NCBI RefSeq assembly: GCF_003340555.1
Contig: NZ_QPLJ01000006.1
Coordinates: 153,193 to 217,192, forward strand
Length of the DNA stretch: 64,000 bases
Direction: 5' to 3'
DNA from: Jannaschia formosa
GTDB lineage: Bacteria > Pseudomonadota > Alphaproteobacteria > Rhodobacterales > Rhodobacteraceae
In this document: piece after piece, positions 24,161 through 35,884 of the stretch
Position numbering within the stretch: the stretch's first letter is position 1
Layout of the letters: the number at the start of each line of letters is the position of its first letter
Notes under the pieces: generated by a model
What the model was told of the DNA's origin: nothing
The model's database searches: none
What the model saw: the letters and a program-made list of their open reading frames with translations, nothing else
Position numbers and translations under genes: made by a program

Positions 24161-25861
24161 CTACCCTTTCGAGGTCAGCTCCTCCGGGAAATGCTTCGCC
24201 ACCAGGCGGATCGGGCTCGGCGCCGCCTGCCCCAGACCGCAGATCGAGGCATCGGCCATCGCCTGGCAGATTTCCTCCAGCAGGCTCACGTCCCAGGCCG
24301 GGGCCTGCATCAGCTTCACCGCCTTCTCGCAACCGACCCGGCAGGGCGTGCATTGCCCGCAGCTCTCGCTCTCGAAGAAGCGCAGCATGTTGAGCGCGGC
24401 GTCCCGCGCGCTGTCGCGATCCGACAGCACGACCACCGCGGCAGAGCCGATGAAGCTGCCATGCGGCTGCAGCGTGTCGAAGTCGAGCGGTACGTCGTCC
24501 AGCGACGCGGGCAGCAGCCCCGAGGACGGCCCGCCCGGCTGGTAGGCCTTGAACGCATGGCCCGGCGCCATGCCCCCGGCGGCGGCGATGATCTCAGTGA
24601 TCGTGGAGCCCGCGGGCAGCAGGTAGACCCCCGGCGCGGCCACCCGGCCGGACACGGAGTAGCTGCGCAACCCCTTGCGGCCGTTGTGCTCCACCGATGA
24701 CAGGACCTCCGGCCCCTCGCGCAGGACGCGGGCGATCCAATGGCAGGTCTCGACATTGTGGACGAGGGTCGGGCGCCCGAACAGCCCGACCTGAGCGACG
24801 TAAGGCGGCCGGTGGCGCGGCAGCCCGCGCTTGCCCTCGATCGACTCGATCATCGCCGATTCCTCGCCGCAGATATAGGCGCCCGCGCCGCGGCGCAGTT
24901 CGACGAAGCCGGGGGCGATCAGGCCCGCCGCCTCCAGCGCGGCGATCTCTCGGCGCAGGATCTCCAGCACGGCGGGATATTCGTCGCGCATGTAGAGGTA
25001 GACGCGCTCCGCCTCGACGGCCCAGGCGGCGATCAGCATGCCTTCGAGGAACAGGTGCGGCACCCGCTCGAGGTAGTAGCGGTCCTTGAAGGTCCCCGGC
25101 TCGCCCTCGTCGCCGTTGACGGCCATCAGCCGCGGACCCGGATTGGCCCGTACGAAGCCCCATTTGCGCCCCGATGGGAAGCCCGCGCCGCCCAGGCCCC
25201 GCAACCCCGAGGCGGCCACCTGCGCCTGCGCCGCCTCCCAGTCTCCGCTGGTGCGCAGCCTCGCCAGCACCGCGTAGCCGCCGCCCGCGCGATAGGCGTC
25301 GAGTCCCTCGTAGTCGGGCATGCGCGGATGGGTGTCGCCCGAGGCGACGACCTCGGACACGAGGTCAGGCGTGGCGCGGTCGACATGGCGATGCCCGACC
25401 TCACAGACCGGCGCCGTGTCGCAACGGCCCATGCAGGGCGCACGCAGGACGCGGACCTTCGCCGGATCGGTCCCCGCCTCCAGCGCGGCGATCAGCGCCT
25501 CGGAGCCCGCCAGTTCGCAGGAGAGGCTGTCGCAGACGCGGATCGTCAGGTCGGGCGGAACCGGGTCGTCCTCGCGGAGCGGATCGAAATGCGCATAGAA
25601 CGTCGCCACCTCCCAGACCTCGGCCATGCTGAGGCGCATCTCCTCGGCCAGGGCGCGCAGGTGGCGGGCGGAAAGATGGCCATGGGCGTCCTGGATCAGG
25701 TGCAGGAACTCGATCAGCAGGTCGCGTCGGCGGGGCCGGTCGCCGAGCAGCGCGCGCAACTCTTCCAGCGCGAGGTCGTCGTATTGGCGGCCCTTCGGCG
25801 TGGCCCGGCCCCGGCCCTTGCCGGACTTCCAGACGCCCTTCTTGTCGGTCCCGTCGAGCAT
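24161..25861 (-). CDS. NAD-dependent formate dehydrogenase beta subunit (NuoE-NuoF fusion)
   Basis: 566 residues. The first 170 are NuoE-like, with a thioredoxin-fold [2Fe-2S] set in RVCDSLSCELAG and CMGRCDTAPVC. The rest is NuoF-like: GLGGAGFPSGRKW (NADH), NGDEGEPGTFKDR (FMN), GAGAYICGEESAMIESIEGKRG, and a [4Fe-4S] set ESCGQCTPCRVG. This E-F fusion is the beta subunit arrangement of tungsten/molybdenum formate dehydrogenases such as Methylorubrum Fdh1. AGGAGG precedes the ATG at 25861. The catalytic alpha subunit normally follows but is absent here, so partner and substrate are uncertain. Confidence 0.85.
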   Translation of the reverse strand: MLDGTDKKGVWKSGKGRGRATPKGRQYDDLALEELRALLGDRPRRRDLLIEFLHLIQDAHGHLSARHLRALAEEMRLSMAEVWEVATFYAHFDPLREDDPVPPDLTIRVCDSLSCELAGSEALIAALEAGTDPAKVRVLRAPCMGRCDTAPVCEVGHRHVDRATPDLVSEVVASGDTHPRMPDYEGLDAYRAGGGYAVLARLRTSGDWEAAQAQVAASGLRGLGGAGFPSGRKWGFVRANPGPRLMAVNGDEGEPGTFKDRYYLERVPHLFLEGMLIAAWAVEAERVYLYMRDEYPAVLEILRREIAALEAAGLIAPGFVELRRGAGAYICGEESAMIESIEGKRGLPRHRPPYVAQVGLFGRPTLVHNVETCHWIARVLREGPEVLSSVEHNGRKGLRSYSVSGRVAAPGVYLLPAGSTITEIIAAAGGMAPGHAFKAYQPGGPSSGLLPASLDDVPLDFDTLQPHGSFIGSAAVVVLSDRDSARDAALNMLRFFESESCGQCTPCRVGCEKAVKLMQAPAWDVSLLEEICQAMADASICGLGQAAPSPIRLVAKHFPEELTSKG

Positions 25862-26064
25862 GTCGTTCCTCCTGTCACGGGGCACCCTCGCATGCCCCCG
25901 CGCAAAGGGGCAGGCGCGAAGGCGACACCCTTTCGCCCGTTTGCGCGCCGCGATCCGGTGCGGCAAGGGGTCTCAGCCGGCCTGCGACGACCTGCCTGCC
26001 CTCTTTTGTTCAGTTTTCGGGTCTAGGGTCGTCGGCGCGAATCACCAGTGTCGGAGTTGCCCCC

Positions 26065-27153
26065 ATGCCCCCCATCCTCGGCTTCGTCGCCGCGCTCGGC
26101 CTCTCGGTGGCCCTCCTCGTCGCCGGAGCCCTGGCCGACGGCTGGTGGGATTTCGCCTCCTTCCTGTGGATGGGCTGGGTCGTGGCCGCGATGGACCACT
26201 TCATGCAGCGCGAGACGCCGGGCCCGACAGAATGGCAGGCCAAGGCGCTGACCGTCGGGCTGGCCCTGATCCATTTCCCGCTGCTCGGCCTCGCCGTCTG
26301 GGCGCTGGCGCAGGGCGGGCCGATCCTGAACTGGCTGGCGTACCTCGTGGCCTCTGGACTGTTCTTCGGCCAGATCATGAACTCCAACGCGCATGAGATG
26401 ATCCATGCTCGCGGCCGCATCCGGCGCATTCTGGGCAAGTGGATCTACGTCACGCTGCTGTTCGGGCACCACACCTCGTCGCACCCGCTGCTGCACCACG
26501 TCCATGTGGCCACCCCGAACGACCCGAACACCGCCCGGCTGGGCGAATCCTGGTGGCGCTTCGTCTTCCGGGCGGGGCACCATTCGTTCTGGAAGGGGCT
26601 CGCGGCGGAGAAGCGGCGCCAGCGCACCGCCGGGCGCCACCCCTGGCACTGGCGCAACCCGTACTGGGTCTATGTCGGCGGCGGAGGGGCGTGCCTCGTC
26701 GCCTCCTACGCGACTCTGGGCCTCGCGGGGCTGGGCGCCTACTACGCGATCTGCGTGCTCGTCCACAGCCAGCTTCTGATGACCGACTACGTCCTGCATT
26801 ACGGGATGCGGCGCAGGAAGATCGGCGACAAGTACGAGCCGGTGACGGCCCGCCATTCCTGGAACACGCCCCACGTCATGACCAACCTGCTGACGCTGCA
26901 CGCCCCGCGCCACAGCGACCACCACGCCAACCCGTCCCGCGGCTTCGAGGCGCTGCGGCTGTCGGACGACCAGCCGATGCTGCCCTATTCGCTGCCGGTG
27001 ATGGTGACTCTGGCGCTCTGGCCTGCCTACTGGCGCAAGATGATGGACCCGCGGGTGCGCGCGCTGCGTCAGGAGGATGCGCCCGCGAAGCCACTGGACA
27101 GGCGGCGCGCGCGGCGTCAGCGTGCCCGGCAAGGAGATCCGACATGCGCCTGA
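26065..27153 (+). CDS. AlkB-like membrane di-iron hydroxylase
   Basis: A 362-residue membrane protein with the histidine boxes of alkane 1-monooxygenases: NSNAHEMIH (His110, His114), GHHTSSHPLLHH (residues 134-145), an LHYG motif, and HAPRHSDHHANPSR near 282-295. About six membrane helices surround them. The expected reaction is terminal oxygenation of an alkane or fatty-acid-like chain, using rubredoxin-type electron donors; no rubredoxin gene is in the window. It is divergent from the dehydrogenase gene and overlaps the next gene by 10 nt. Confidence 0.88.
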   Translation: MPPILGFVAALGLSVALLVAGALADGWWDFASFLWMGWVVAAMDHFMQRETPGPTEWQAKALTVGLALIHFPLLGLAVWALAQGGPILNWLAYLVASGLFFGQIMNSNAHEMIHARGRIRRILGKWIYVTLLFGHHTSSHPLLHHVHVATPNDPNTARLGESWWRFVFRAGHHSFWKGLAAEKRRQRTAGRHPWHWRNPYWVYVGGGGACLVASYATLGLAGLGAYYAICVLVHSQLLMTDYVLHYGMRRRKIGDKYEPVTARHSWNTPHVMTNLLTLHAPRHSDHHANPSRGFEALRLSDDQPMLPYSLPVMVTLALWPAYWRKMMDPRVRALRQEDAPAKPLDRRRARRQRARQGDPTCA

Positions 27154-27539
27154 TCCTCGCCCTGTCCCTGCTCGCCGCCCCGGCCTTCGCGGAACGTGCC
27201 GTCTCGCCCGAGGAGTTCGAGCAGATGGTCCACGGCAAGACCTTCCATTTCGACCGCTTCGGCGAACCCTTCGGCTCCGAGCAGTATTTCCCCGACCGCA
27301 GGGTGATCTGGGCCTTCGAGGGCGGCGAGTGCCAGCGCGGCATCTGGTTCGCCAACGTCCGGGACGAGATCTGCTTCGTCTACGACAGCAGCCCAGAGCC
27401 GCAATGCTGGCACTTCCTGGAGATGCCGGATGGCGATCTTCACGCCCGGGTCGTGGGCGACGACCCGACGCAGGATCTGGTGACGTCGGATATCGGGACG
27501 GAGTCGCTCGACTGCCCGCTGCCGGACCTGGGAGTCTGA
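27144..27539 (+). CDS. Small exported hypothetical protein, coupled to the AlkB-like gene
   Basis: 131 residues. The signal peptide is MRLILALSLLAAPAFA. The mature part has FEQMVHGKTFHFDRFGEPFGSEQYFPDRRVIWAFEGGECQRGIWF, a beta-rich pattern with four Cys that may form two disulfides. Similar small exported proteins occur in Rhodobacterales, but I know no function. A GGAGAT ribosome site and a 10-nt overlap with the hydroxylase gene indicate co-expression. Confidence 0.75.
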   Translation: MRLILALSLLAAPAFAERAVSPEEFEQMVHGKTFHFDRFGEPFGSEQYFPDRRVIWAFEGGECQRGIWFANVRDEICFVYDSSPEPQCWHFLEMPDGDLHARVVGDDPTQDLVTSDIGTESLDCPLPDLGV

Positions 27540-27761
27540 GGGGAGCCGGACAGAAGCCCGGGCGCAGTTCGGCGGGCCGCGGCGTAGCGATCTGAACCCG
27601 GCGCTCCTTAGCCGCCGAGGTCCGAAGACCTTCCCGGCACGCGCCTCATCTCGCCGCAACGCGAGCCCGGGCGGCAGCCCTGCCAAATGCCGCCTTCCGG
27701 CGGGGCCGGTCGCCGCGTCACGCAACGGCCGCGGCTTGGGAGAGCCCTTACAGGAGCCGTC

Positions 27762-29369
27762 TCAGAACAGCGTGCCCTGATCCTCCTCGGGCTCTGCCTT
27801 CCGCCGCTTCGCCGCCGGGCCCCCGGTGACCGCGTCGACCCGCGGCCCGCCCGCGAATTGAAGCTGCACCTGCCGCGCCGCCTGCGCGGCCTCGGCGGAG
27901 GTCACGACGCGGTTGCCGTCCCAGACGACGGCGAATCCACGCTCCAGCGTGCGCTCGTAGCCCAGCGACTCCCGCAGCCGGTCCAAGGCTTCCAGCCGCG
28001 CCACGCGCGCGGCGTGCTCGCCCCGCGCCGCGACCGAGAGCCGCCGGAGGAGGCCCGCCAGGCGGTCCGCGTCCCGTCCCCGCCGTCGCGCCAGCGGCGC
28101 CGGGGTCAGGCGGCGCGCCACCCTTTCCAGATCGCGCCGCGGCTGGACGAAGCCCCGGCGCGCCAGCCGCTCCAGCCCGGCCGACTGCGCGGCGAGACCC
28201 GACGCCGCCTCGCGCTGGCGATCCCGCAAGCCCTGTTCCAGCCGCCGGGCGAGCCCGTCGAGCCGCGCCCTCTCGCGCGACAGCCGGTCCCCGGGCACGA
28301 CCCGCCCGGCCAGCGCGCCGAGCCGCAGGCGCGCGCGGCTCACCTGCGCCTGAAGCGCCGCGGGCAGACGATGGCCAAGCGTCTCGATGCGGCTGCGCGG
28401 CCGCTCCAGCAGCGTCTCGGCCCGCGGAAGCCCACGCGCCAGGTCGCGCAGCCGCTGCTCCCGCGACCGCACCGCCATCGCCGCCGCGCGCGCCTGCCGC
28501 GCACCCAGCGCAGTGACCGCCGCGATCAGGTCCGCCCGGACCGGCACCGCCATCTCGGCCGCCGCCGTGGGGGTCGGCGCGCGGCGGTCGGCGGCGTGGT
28601 CGATCAGCGTCGTGTCCGTCTCGTGGCCCACGGCCGAGATTAGCGGGATCGTGCAGGCGGCGGCGGCGCGCACCACAACCTCCTCGTTGAAGCCCCACAG
28701 ATCCTCGATGGACCCGCCACCCCGCGCGACGATCAGAAGGTCGGGCCGCGGGATCGGCGCGCCGGGCCGCAGCGCGTCGAAGCCCCGGATGGCGTTCGCC
28801 ACCTCACCCGCAGAGGCGCGGCCCTGCACCGCGACCGGCCAGATCAGCACGTCGCGCGGGAAGCGGTCGCCCAGCCGGTGCAGGATGTCGCGGATAACCG
28901 CCCCCTGCGGCGAGGTCACGACACCGATCACGTCGGGCAGGAACGGCAGGGGCCGCTTGCGCGACGGCTCGAACAACCCTTCGGCGGCGAGCTGCGCGCG
29001 CCGCTTCTCCAGCATGGCGAGCAGCGCGCCGCGCCCGGCCACCTCCATCGCGTCGACGTTCAGATTGTATTTGGACTGCGCGCCGAAGCCCGACAGCTTG
29101 CCGGTCACGACGACCTCCATCCCCTCCTCCGGCTGGACGGAGAGGCCGGCGATCTGGCCGCGCCAGGTCGTGCAGGCCAGCACGTTCCGGTCGTCCTTGA
29201 CGTCGTAGTAGAGATGGCCGGAGCGCGCCTTGAAGATGCGCCCGATCTCGCCCTTCACCCGGATGCGGCCGAACCGGTCCTCCAATGCCTGCTTCACCGC
29301 GCCCGAGATCTCGGACACGGTATATTCGCCCACATTGCCGCGCGGGCCCTCGTCGATCAGGTCGTCCAT
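27762..29369 (-). CDS. xseA: Exodeoxyribonuclease VII large subunit
   Basis: A 535-residue nuclease subunit. The N-terminal OB domain starts EYTVSEISGAVKQALEDRFGRIRVKGEI. The catalytic core has GVVTSPQGAVIRDIL, LIVARGGGSIEDLWGFNEE and SAVGHETDTTLIDHAADRRAPTPTAAAE. A long Arg/Ala-rich coiled-coil follows, and the end is ERGFAVVWDGNRVVTSAEAA. It is about 60 residues longer than E. coli XseA, mainly in the coiled coil. The start is the ATG at 29369, where conservation begins. The small subunit xseB is not in this window. Confidence 0.95.
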   Translation of the reverse strand: MDDLIDEGPRGNVGEYTVSEISGAVKQALEDRFGRIRVKGEIGRIFKARSGHLYYDVKDDRNVLACTTWRGQIAGLSVQPEEGMEVVVTGKLSGFGAQSKYNLNVDAMEVAGRGALLAMLEKRRAQLAAEGLFEPSRKRPLPFLPDVIGVVTSPQGAVIRDILHRLGDRFPRDVLIWPVAVQGRASAGEVANAIRGFDALRPGAPIPRPDLLIVARGGGSIEDLWGFNEEVVVRAAAACTIPLISAVGHETDTTLIDHAADRRAPTPTAAAEMAVPVRADLIAAVTALGARQARAAAMAVRSREQRLRDLARGLPRAETLLERPRSRIETLGHRLPAALQAQVSRARLRLGALAGRVVPGDRLSRERARLDGLARRLEQGLRDRQREAASGLAAQSAGLERLARRGFVQPRRDLERVARRLTPAPLARRRGRDADRLAGLLRRLSVAARGEHAARVARLEALDRLRESLGYERTLERGFAVVWDGNRVVTSAEAAQAARQVQLQFAGGPRVDAVTGGPAAKRRKAEPEEDQGTLF

Positions 29370-29455
29370 GACCCACACCCTAGAGTCCGTGACCCGCGGG
29401 CGCCAGCGCACTAGGACACGATCGGGCCAGCGGGCCAGCGTCCCGGTCCGTCCTC

Positions 29456-30139
29456 TCAGTCGCCGCAGCCGCCGCCGCAATCGCCGCAGTCGCCGCCCTC
29501 GCTGTCCGACCAGATGTCGATGCCGAATTCGAAGCCGAGCGCCGGCACCGCCTGCGACAGCCCCAGGATGAAGATGCAGCCCCCGGAGACGAGGCCGAAC
29601 AGGCTGAGGAGCAGCAGGCCCTCGGCCTGGCCGATGGAGACGAGCGCCATCATCCAGACCGCTCCGAAGGCCATCGCCGCGACGCCGCCCCACCCGCTTC
29701 GATGGGACCAGATGCCCTTCGGCGGGGCCTCTCCGAACTCCCGCTCGTAGCGCCGGATCGTGTCGGCGTAGTCGCCGCCATGGCCGGCGGGGGTGCCCGG
29801 CTGGTGATGGACGGGCCGTCCGCCCAGCGCCCCGGGGACGAAGCGGGTCCAGTAGTCTCGGGTGTGGGTGAGGTGCAGATGCCAGACGGCGTCGACCGCC
29901 CGGGAAGGCACGGAGCGGCCCTCATCCAGGGCCGCAAGGTAGATGAAGCGCCGGTACTCCTCGATGCCCCGGAAAGCGGTGGTCAGGCTGATCCTGTGCT
30001 CCCTGGCGAGTTGTTCGGCGAAGGAGGCGCCCGCCGCGCCGGCGGGGAGGGGATGCGCCCGGATGGCGTCCCAGAGGGGTCTGTTCCTCAAGCGGTGTAT
30101 CTCGCGTCGTTTCTCATGGCCCCAGGGTGCCCGAGCCAT
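29456..30139 (-). CDS. Glycine-rich-domain (GRDP/WHLHL-motif) membrane protein
   Basis: 227 residues. The N-terminal 130 residues contain YRRFIYLAALDEGRSVPSRAVDAVWHLHLTHTRDYW, the WHxH pattern of glycine-rich-domain proteins. Two membrane helices follow (about 150-200). The tail GGDCGDCGGGCGD is Gly/Cys-rich and could bind metal. Function is unknown. The ATG at 30139 is chosen because the frame upstream of it has no family features; it is divergent from purD. Confidence 0.65.
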   Translation of the reverse strand: MARAPWGHEKRREIHRLRNRPLWDAIRAHPLPAGAAGASFAEQLAREHRISLTTAFRGIEEYRRFIYLAALDEGRSVPSRAVDAVWHLHLTHTRDYWTRFVPGALGGRPVHHQPGTPAGHGGDYADTIRRYEREFGEAPPKGIWSHRSGWGGVAAMAFGAVWMMALVSIGQAEGLLLLSLFGLVSGGCIFILGLSQAVPALGFEFGIDIWSDSEGGDCGDCGGGCGD

Positions 30140-30263
30140 GTGACGGTTCGATGACGCGGGCTGGCGACGATCGGCGCGCATCGTTTCCGGGCGGCTCGCG
30201 ATCTGCCCGGCTTGCCTGCCGCGTCCCGCGCCCCTAGACCGCGCGCCATCAGGGAGGCGCCGC

Positions 30264-31520
30264 ATGAACATCCTCATCCTTGGCTCCGGCGGGCGGGAGC
30301 ATGCGCTTGCCTGGGCCGTTCTGCAGAACCCGAAATGCGACCGGCTGATCGTCGCCCCCGGGAATGCGGGCATCGCCGAGATCGCGGAATGCGCCGAGCT
30401 CGACATCCTCGACGGCGCCGCCCTGGCCGACTGGGCCTGCGAGGAGAGCGTCGACATCGTCATCGTCGGTCCCGAAGCGCCGCTGGCCGCGGGCGTGGCC
30501 GACGCGCTGACCGAGGCCGGGATCGCCGTGTTCGGGCCCTCGGCGGCGGCGGCCCGGCTGGAGGCGTCGAAGGCCTTCACCAAGGAGATCTGCGCCGCCG
30601 TCGGCGCGCCGACCGCCGCCTATGCCCGCTTCGACGCGCTGGCGCCCGCGCTGGCGCATGTGGCGGACCATCCCCTGCCCGTCGTCGTCAAGGCCGACGG
30701 GCTGGCCGCCGGCAAGGGCGTGACCGTGGCCGAGACGCGGGACGAGGCGAAGGCGGCGCTGCGCGCGCTCTTCGCCGAACCGGGCGCCGAGGTCGTCATC
30801 GAGGCCTTCCTTGCGGGCGAGGAGGCCTCGTTCTTCTGCCTCGTCGACGGAGAGACCGTCCTGCCGCTGGGCAGCGCGCAGGACCACAAGCGCATCGGCG
30901 AGGGCGATACCGGCCCCAACACCGGCGGGATGGGCGCCTATTCCCCGGCGCCGGTGATGACCGCAGAGGTCGAGCGGCGTGCCCTGGACGAGATCGTGCG
31001 CCCGACCATGGCCGAGATGGTCCGGCGCGGCACGCCCTTCCGCGGCGTGCTCTTCGTCGGGCTGATGATCGAGGACGGCGCGCCCGCCCTGGTGGAATAC
31101 AACGTCCGCTTCGGCGACCCGGAGTGCCAGTGCCTGATGATGCGGCTCGGCGGGCAGGCGCTGGACCTGATGCTGGCCTGCGCCGAGGGGCGTCTTGCGG
31201 AGGCGCGCGTCAACTGGGCCGATGACCACGCGGTCTGCGTGGTGATGGCCGCACGGGGCTATCCCGGTCCCTACGCCAAGGGCGGCGAGATCGGCGGGCT
31301 GGACGCCCTGCCCCGCGACAGCCGCCGGATGGCGTTCCATGCGGGCACGGCCCTGCGCGACGGCCGGGTCGTCGCCACGGGCGGCCGGGTGCTGGGCCTG
31401 ACGGCACGCGGCGCGACCCTGGCCGAGGCGCGGGACGCGGCCTATGCGATGGCCGATGCGGTGGACTGGCCGGACGGGATCATGCGCCGCGACATCGGCT
31501 GGCGGGCGCTGGGGCGCTAG
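30264..31520 (+). CDS. purD: Phosphoribosylamine-glycine ligase (GAR synthetase)
   Basis: A 418-residue ATP-grasp enzyme, step 2 of purine synthesis. It begins MNILILGSGGREHALAWAV. ATP-grasp segments are seen in LPVVVKADGLAAGKGVTVA and EAFLAGEEASFFCLVDG, and the metal/phosphate-binding stretch is EYNVRFGDPECQ. The signature DHKRIGEGDTGPNTGGMGAYSP is present. Length is normal. It stands alone, with the convergent NAD(P)HX repair gene 78 bp downstream. Confidence 0.97.
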   Translation: MNILILGSGGREHALAWAVLQNPKCDRLIVAPGNAGIAEIAECAELDILDGAALADWACEESVDIVIVGPEAPLAAGVADALTEAGIAVFGPSAAAARLEASKAFTKEICAAVGAPTAAYARFDALAPALAHVADHPLPVVVKADGLAAGKGVTVAETRDEAKAALRALFAEPGAEVVIEAFLAGEEASFFCLVDGETVLPLGSAQDHKRIGEGDTGPNTGGMGAYSPAPVMTAEVERRALDEIVRPTMAEMVRRGTPFRGVLFVGLMIEDGAPALVEYNVRFGDPECQCLMMRLGGQALDLMLACAEGRLAEARVNWADDHAVCVVMAARGYPGPYAKGGEIGGLDALPRDSRRMAFHAGTALRDGRVVATGGRVLGLTARGATLAEARDAAYAMADAVDWPDGIMRRDIGWRALGR

Positions 31521-31598
31521 AGGGCAAGAGGCCCCCGCTTGCGGCGCTCCGCCTTGGTATTCGCAGAGAGATGAGCGGCGCGCGTCAGTCACAACCCT

Positions 31599-33691
<2,093 letters not shown>

Positions 33692-33742
33692 CGCCGCCGG
33701 CCCGTAATCACCACCCAAGACACGACAACGAGAGGGAACCCC

Positions 33743-35149
33743 ATGAGCAAGGACGCAGTCCTCAAGACGATCAAGGACGAGGACGTCGAATATGTCGACA
33801 TCCGCTTCACCGACCCGCGCGGCAAGCTGCAGCATGTCACGGTGATGGCGGACCAGGTCGACGCCGACTTCCTCGACGAAGGGTTCATGTTCGACGGCTC
33901 CTCGATCGCGGGCTGGAAGGGGATCGAGGCCTCGGACATGAAGCTCATGCCCGACACTGAAAGCGCCTATATCGACCCGTTCTACGCCGAGAAGACCCTC
34001 TGCGTGCATTGCACCGTGGTCGAGCCCGACACCGGCGAAGCCTATAATCGCGACCCGCGCGGCACCGCGCAGCTGGCCGAGGCCTACCTGAAGTCGACCG
34101 GCATCGGCGACACCGCCTTCTTCGGCCCCGAGGCGGAGTTCTTCCTCTTCGACGACGTCCGCTTCTCGAACACGATGAACAAGGTCGCCTTCGAGGTCGA
34201 CGCGGCCGACGCCGCCTGGAACTCGGGCACCGAGTACGAGATGGGCAACATGGGCCACCGGCCCGGCGTCAAGGGCGGCTACTTCCCGGTCAACCCGACC
34301 GACGCGGCGCAGGACCTGCGCTCCGAGATGCTGTCGACCATGAAGCGCATCGGCATGAAGGTCGACAAGCACCATCACGAGGTGGCCTCCTGCCAGCACG
34401 AGCTGGGCCTGATCTTCGACAGCCTCACCAAGCAGGCCGACGAGATCCAGAAGTACAAGTACGTGATCCACAACGTGGCCCATGCCTACGGCAAGTCGGC
34501 CACGTTCATGCCGAAGCCCATCGCGGGCGACAACGGCTCGGGGATGCACGTCAACATGTCGATCTGGAAGGACGGCAAGCCGCTCTTCGCGGGCGACCAG
34601 TATGCCGACCTGTCGATGGAAGCGCTCTACTTCATCGGCGGCATCCTCAAGCACGCCAAGGCGCTGAACGCCTTCACCAACCCCGGGACGAACTCCTACA
34701 AGCGTCTGATCCCGGGCTTCGAGGCCCCCGTCCTGCGCGCCTATTCCGCGCGCAACCGCTCGGGCTGCGTCCGGATTCCGTGGACCGAGTCGCCCAAGGC
34801 CAAGCGCGTCGAGGCCCGCTTCCCGGATCCGTCGGCCAACCCCTACCTCGCCTTCGCAGCGCTGCTGATGGCCGGCATCGACGGCATCCAGAACAAGATC
34901 CACCCGGGCGAGCCCTCGGACAAGGACCTCTACGACCTGCCCGCCGAGGAGCTGGCCTCGATCCCGACCGTCTGCGGCTCCCTGCGCGAGGCCCTGGACG
35001 AGCTGGAGAAGGACCACGACTTCCTGCTGGCCGGCGATGTCTTCACCCGCGACCAGATCGAGGGCTACATGGCGCTCAAGTGGGACGAGGTCTACAAGTA
35101 CGAGCACACCCCGCACCCGGTCGAGTACCAGCTCTACTACAGCTGCTGA
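33743..35149 (+). CDS. glnA: Glutamine synthetase, type I
   Basis: 468 residues, standard GSI length. It assimilates ammonia into glutamine. The sequence has [33 protein letters not shown], the ATP site [16 protein letters not shown] and NRSGCVRIP. Tyr397 in [10 protein letters not shown] is the adenylylation site, so covalent control by GlnE is expected. It is co-transcribed with glnB, and an efficient terminator follows. Confidence 0.98.
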   Translation: MSKDAVLKTIKDEDVEYVDIRFTDPRGKLQHVTVMADQVDADFLDEGFMFDGSSIAGWKGIEASDMKLMPDTESAYIDPFYAEKTLCVHCTVVEPDTGEAYNRDPRGTAQLAEAYLKSTGIGDTAFFGPEAEFFLFDDVRFSNTMNKVAFEVDAADAAWNSGTEYEMGNMGHRPGVKGGYFPVNPTDAAQDLRSEMLSTMKRIGMKVDKHHHEVASCQHELGLIFDSLTKQADEIQKYKYVIHNVAHAYGKSATFMPKPIAGDNGSGMHVNMSIWKDGKPLFAGDQYADLSMEALYFIGGILKHAKALNAFTNPGTNSYKRLIPGFEAPVLRAYSARNRSGCVRIPWTESPKAKRVEARFPDPSANPYLAFAALLMAGIDGIQNKIHPGEPSDKDLYDLPAEELASIPTVCGSLREALDELEKDHDFLLAGDVFTRDQIEGYMALKWDEVYKYEHTPHPVEYQLYYSC

Positions 35150-35186
35150 AGGCGGCGGGCATGACGATGCCCACACTGCCGAACCC

Positions 35187-35216
35187 GGGGGGCGTCCGTC
35201 AGGACGCCCCCCTTTT
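35187..35216 (+). terminator. Strong intrinsic terminator of glnBA
   Basis: GGGGGGCGTCC (35187-35197), loop GTCA, GGACGCCCCCC (35202-35212), then TTTT. The 11-bp perfect stem followed by a T-run 38 nt after the glnA stop is a textbook rho-independent terminator. Confidence 0.93.
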
Positions 35217-35269
35217 CGTATGGCGTCGCACCTGACAGAAAGCCCGTGACCGATCACGGGGAAACGACC

Positions 35270-35758
35270 ATGCGCCTGACTGCCCTGCTCGCCTCCTTCA
35301 TCGCCCTGCCCGCCCTGGCCGAGCCGATCGTGCCGCTGGACGGGCTCTGGACGACGCGGACCGTGTCGAGCGAGATCGGCGAGGACTGCTCGGAGGGGCT
35401 GCGCCCGATGCTCGCGCCGCTGATCGCCTCCCTGCTCGTGACCCAGTCGGAGGAGATGGCCTGGGGCGGACGGTTCGACCCGCGAGAGATGAGCGGCGGG
35501 CCGGCCCATCAGAGCGTGACCTGGACCCAGCTTGACGACAACACCTGGGAAGCGGTCATGGCCGATCCGGAATTGTCCGAGGGCCGGCCCGCGGTCGGCA
35601 TGCGCATGGAAGCGGTGGCGCCCGACCGGATCGAGGCCGCGATGATCTTCGATCTGGAACAGATGATGGGCGACGACGCGACCGACATGGAGGGCGTACC
35701 AATCGACGCCGAAAACTGCACCCTGTCGCTGGAGGCGGTCAGCACCCTGACGCGCTGA
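35270..35758 (+). CDS. Exported hypothetical protein
   Basis: 162 residues. The signal peptide is MRLTALLASFIALPALA (cleavage near residue 17). The mature part has two Cys (EDCSEG, ENCTLS), likely one disulfide, and alternating patterns suggestive of a lipocalin-like or beta-sandwich fold (GRFDPREMSGGPAHQSVTW). I do not recognise a family. The ATG at 35270 starts the signal peptide; the longer frame from 35246 would bury it. Confidence 0.65.
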   Translation: MRLTALLASFIALPALAEPIVPLDGLWTTRTVSSEIGEDCSEGLRPMLAPLIASLLVTQSEEMAWGGRFDPREMSGGPAHQSVTWTQLDDNTWEAVMADPELSEGRPAVGMRMEAVAPDRIEAAMIFDLEQMMGDDATDMEGVPIDAENCTLSLEAVSTLTR

Positions 35759-35884
35759 ACTCCGCCCTGTCGTCGCTGCCCGTCCGCCCCGTCCCGACCG
35801 CCGTCGCACCATGTCCGAACCGGCTCCGCTTCGCGCTTCCGTGCGGAGCGCAAGCAGACTAGAGCCGGGACAGGGAGGCGCGCC

